Positions 45,237-47,232 of a stretch of DNA of 47,232 nt are shown here, one piece after another; the first letter of the stretch is position 1, and each line of letters begins with the position of its first letter. This stretch comes from Gnetum montanum (Eukaryota; Streptophyta; Gnetopsida; Gnetales; Gnetaceae). The notes beneath the pieces are model-generated. The model had not been told where the DNA came from, made no database searches, and worked only from the letters and a program-made list of their open reading frames with translations. The position numbers and the translations under genes are program-made. The stretch spans positions 263,407-310,638 of the forward strand of contig MNCI01037629.1 of NCBI GenBank assembly GCA_015680685.1. The letters run 5' to 3'.

Positions 45237-45254
45237 TCCTTGACAATGACATTA
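45237..45254 (-). other. E4 primer-binding site, degraded
   Basis: The minus strand reads TAATGTCATTGTCAAGGA. It differs from the E1 site at four places, all transitions. Confidence 0.7.
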
Positions 45255-45255
45255 A

Positions 45256-46102
45256 TGATAAGTGGTTGGGTATTCAAACACTCAACCATACAAGTCACAA
45301 GTGTTCACATGTGACAAGATCATAGTCTATTAATAGATAATGTAAGTATACTAGTAGTTGATGTTTAGTTCATGATCATTCTCTTCTCACTTAGAGTTAG
45401 TAAAGTGCATATCATATGGTTTAAATCTTAGTGAGGTATATTGATATTATTTAGCTTTAATTGCACTAAGTGCCAACATAGTAAAACTAATTGTAAATTC
45501 TATGTATAAGTGCAATGAAAATATAAAACTACTCTATCCTATTTTCACTAAGTAATTATTCCTAGTTTGTCATACACATCTTGGGATGATGCAACTGTTA
45601 CTAGGATTACCAAGTAATTTCCCCACTGAGTGAATCAAGCAAAGTCTCTACTAGGTTCCCAAATAGTTACACTTTTCATTAGAAACTAGTTGTACTTATT
45701 CTTCCTTACTAAGAAACATTGGAAAAGTAAAAGACTTAAAAAATGTAAATGACTTAATGAAAGTAAACATGATGAAAAGTAGAAATTAAGTTAAGTGAGA
45801 TGCTGCAATGATGAAAAACAATCTCAATCTTTATTTCCATTCATGGATAATGTTTAGGAATAATCCATTCGAATAAAGATTTTATACAACTATTGTCCAC
45901 CACACTATGGGCATTCACTCTAACTCTAACTCTATGTCACAAAAACAAACTATAAGAGTTTTGCTAAGCATAAGTCAAAAGCTATTGTTTTGATGAGACA
46001 GTGGGTTGGTATTTATAGGCATGACCATGCCACACTACATTGCATCTACAATGACATATGTAGAGCTACAACATCGTAGGCTTACATAGAAAGGTTTTAA
46101 CA
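45256..46102 (-). repeat. E4 5' LTR
   Basis: 847 bp. It shares the terminal, central and TATA blocks with the LTRs of E1, E2 and E5. TATA (GCCTATAAATACC on minus) is at about 46010-46022. The palindromic U3 words are decayed here (ACATCGTAGG and similar). Confidence 0.85.
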
Positions 46103-46520
46103 TTTGATAATCCTAGTGTGGCATTTGGTACAACCAACAATGAACACTTGGTAACCTAGTAGTATTAGTGTAAGTTTAGGATGTGTAATACAAGTTGGGA
46201 ATTAATCCTTAATGCTTATGTTAGACTAGATTTATTCTTTGCACTAAGGTTAGGTAATTTAGATTTTTTAATAGTTTAATAATATTTTAGACATAGTCAT
46301 TACAACATCAAAATCATATACCTTGATCACAGTTAACCATACAAACTAATCCACATAAGTTTGATTAGAAAGATAATAACTAGTGATCAATCATCTCACT
46401 ATCTAGATACCAATGCTAGTCTATTCCATGGAATTCAACCAAATTGCATGAACTCCTTTCTTTTTCTAGGATATTTTAGTATAAATTTTGTATTATTTTG
46501 GGGTAATTTCTAATTATTAT
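46103..46520 (+). repeat. E5 3' LTR, second part
   Basis: It continues the LTR broken at 27401. Matches to the reverse-complemented E1 and E2 LTRs in order are GGTAACCTAGTA, AAAATCATATACCTTGA, ACTATCTAGATACCA and a final TTTTGGGGTAATTTC where E1 has AGTGTAGGGGTACCT. Many differences are C-to-T. Confidence 0.7.
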
Positions 46521-47232
46521 TTTATGATTAATAGATGTGAATCATAGCTAGTAGTCATTATAGCTTATAATATGTATATTCTAACTTCTTAAGTCAATGA
46601 TTTCCACTTACTATTATGAATCTAGACGACTACCATAATGTTTATTCATCATTTGATGGAATATAATTGTTACTAGGATTTGTATGCTAACTCATACTAT
46701 ATCAAAGTTCTTCATCATCATGAGTTTTGATTCAAATCATAATTTAATTGGAATTTTTTCCTTGATTGATCTTATTAAAAAATAATAGTTTTAGTAATAT
46801 TAATGTCTAATATATAAGTTAAATATGTACAACCATCATGGTTTACATAACTATGTAAATAATATATTATTTTCTATATGAAAATACATGTAATTTTTCA
46901 TATTCTAGTTTGTTATAGTTTAACCTAATTAGTTCATTTATGTTATAATCATGGTTCTAGAGTTATAATCTATTAGGGATTTAACTTAACTTTATTGTAA
47001 ATCCTCATTTGATTGTATTATTCTAATAATGAGAACCTCAAGTTTTGAAAACTGGGCTAGCTGAGTTAAGTTTTTCCTATAAGAGTAACTGTGAAGTTGA
47101 AAAATTCATGGTTATGATTAGTTGGATGCCTTTAATACTTCTAATTTGTAGGAAATTTTTTTTTATTTTTGATTCCTCAGAAAAAACAAACCAAATTTAT
47201 TATGAATTAATATACATTTATGTTTAGATACT
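46521..47232. other. Flanking AT-rich DNA
   Basis: Nothing recognised. The 60-codon plus-strand frame at 47045 has no family features. Confidence 0.5.

Larger units (their letters stand above)
27402..46102 (-). mobile_element. E4 Ty3/gypsy element with extra ORF, interrupted by E3
   Basis: The left end TGATGAGC follows TTTGG (27397-27401) and the right end …TTTTAACA is followed by TTTGA (46103-46107), a 4-of-5 target duplication. The order on the minus strand is LTR, primer site, gag, protease, RT, RNase H, integrase, motif cluster, conserved block, promoter-like region, extra ORF, [copia E3], partial LTR. The surviving LTR stretches agree at about 80% by eye, so it is older than E2. Confidence 0.85.
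9640..46520 (+). mobile_element. E5 Ty3/gypsy element, fragmented host of the nest
   Basis: Its plus-strand pieces are integrase at 9640-9892, 10859-10920, 20795-20902 and 21346-21860, a spacer with motif repeats, an extra ORF at 24030-26640, and a 3' LTR at 26880-27401 plus 46103-46520. Between them lie a putative solo LTR, E2, a 443-bp insert and E4 (with E3 inside). The LTR halves match the E1 LTR in the same order, including a block around ACTATCTAGATACCA in the second half. The 5' portion is not seen. Confidence 0.75.

Noticed and set aside
45918-45943. Tandem CTCTAA-like repeat resembling telomere sequence
   Set aside because: Only about three units, not the plant CCCTAAA repeat, and inside the E4 LTR.

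Overview
The window looks like repeat-dense nuclear DNA from a seed plant. It is AT-rich and almost entirely made of decayed LTR retrotransposons. I recognise no host gene, tRNA, rRNA or CRISPR array. Decay is mainly by base substitution: reading frames can be followed for 1-2.5 kb through many stop codons but few indels. Such old, slowly deleted elements would fit a gymnosperm, but the species is not identifiable from the sequence.

Left block (1-7190, minus strand). A comparatively fresh, GC-richer Ty3/gypsy element (call it E0; gag-protease at 1-3287, 5' LTR region ending at 5151) sits in the gag of an older Ty3/gypsy element (E1; gag 5157-6139, primer-binding site 6251-6268, LTR about 6270-7190). 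E0 runs off the left edge. 7191-9639 is unassigned AT-rich DNA with a 293-bp tandem duplication and a 21-bp triplication.

Central nest (9640-46520). The oldest layer is a plus-strand Ty3/gypsy element (E5). Its integrase is split into four pieces (9640-9892, 10859-10920, 20795-20902, 21346-21860) by a putative solo LTR (9893-10858), a complete minus-strand element with 809-bp LTRs (E2, 10921-20794) and a 443-bp AT-rich insert. The integrase reading frame resumes after each insertion. Downstream E5 has a spacer, a long extra ORF (24030-26640) and a 3' LTR cut in two (26880-27401 and 46103-46520). A related minus-strand element (E4, 27402-46102) lies in that LTR, with a near-identical 5-bp target duplication. 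E4 carries gag, protease, RT, RNase H, integrase and, downstream, the same extra ORF (34107-36651). A Ty1/copia element (E3, 28110-34106) lies inside E4, and a deletion at its right edge removed part of its LTR, the end of the extra ORF and E4's 3' UTR.

The most notable content is a module shared by E4 and E5 in inverted orientation: integrase, then a cluster of about 30-bp motifs with an inverted-repeat core (GRCATG-N5-CATGYC), then a conserved block, then a TATA box with palindromes, then a leader, then an extra ORF of about 850 codons with a globular N-terminal half and a coiled-coil C-terminal half. E2 keeps one motif copy and the conserved block but lacks the ORF. Separately, most LTR families here carry an array of short palindromes just upstream of the TATA box, with a different palindrome in each family. 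One place (31732-31829) looks like an assembly artefact: an exact 48-bp duplication around a single N.
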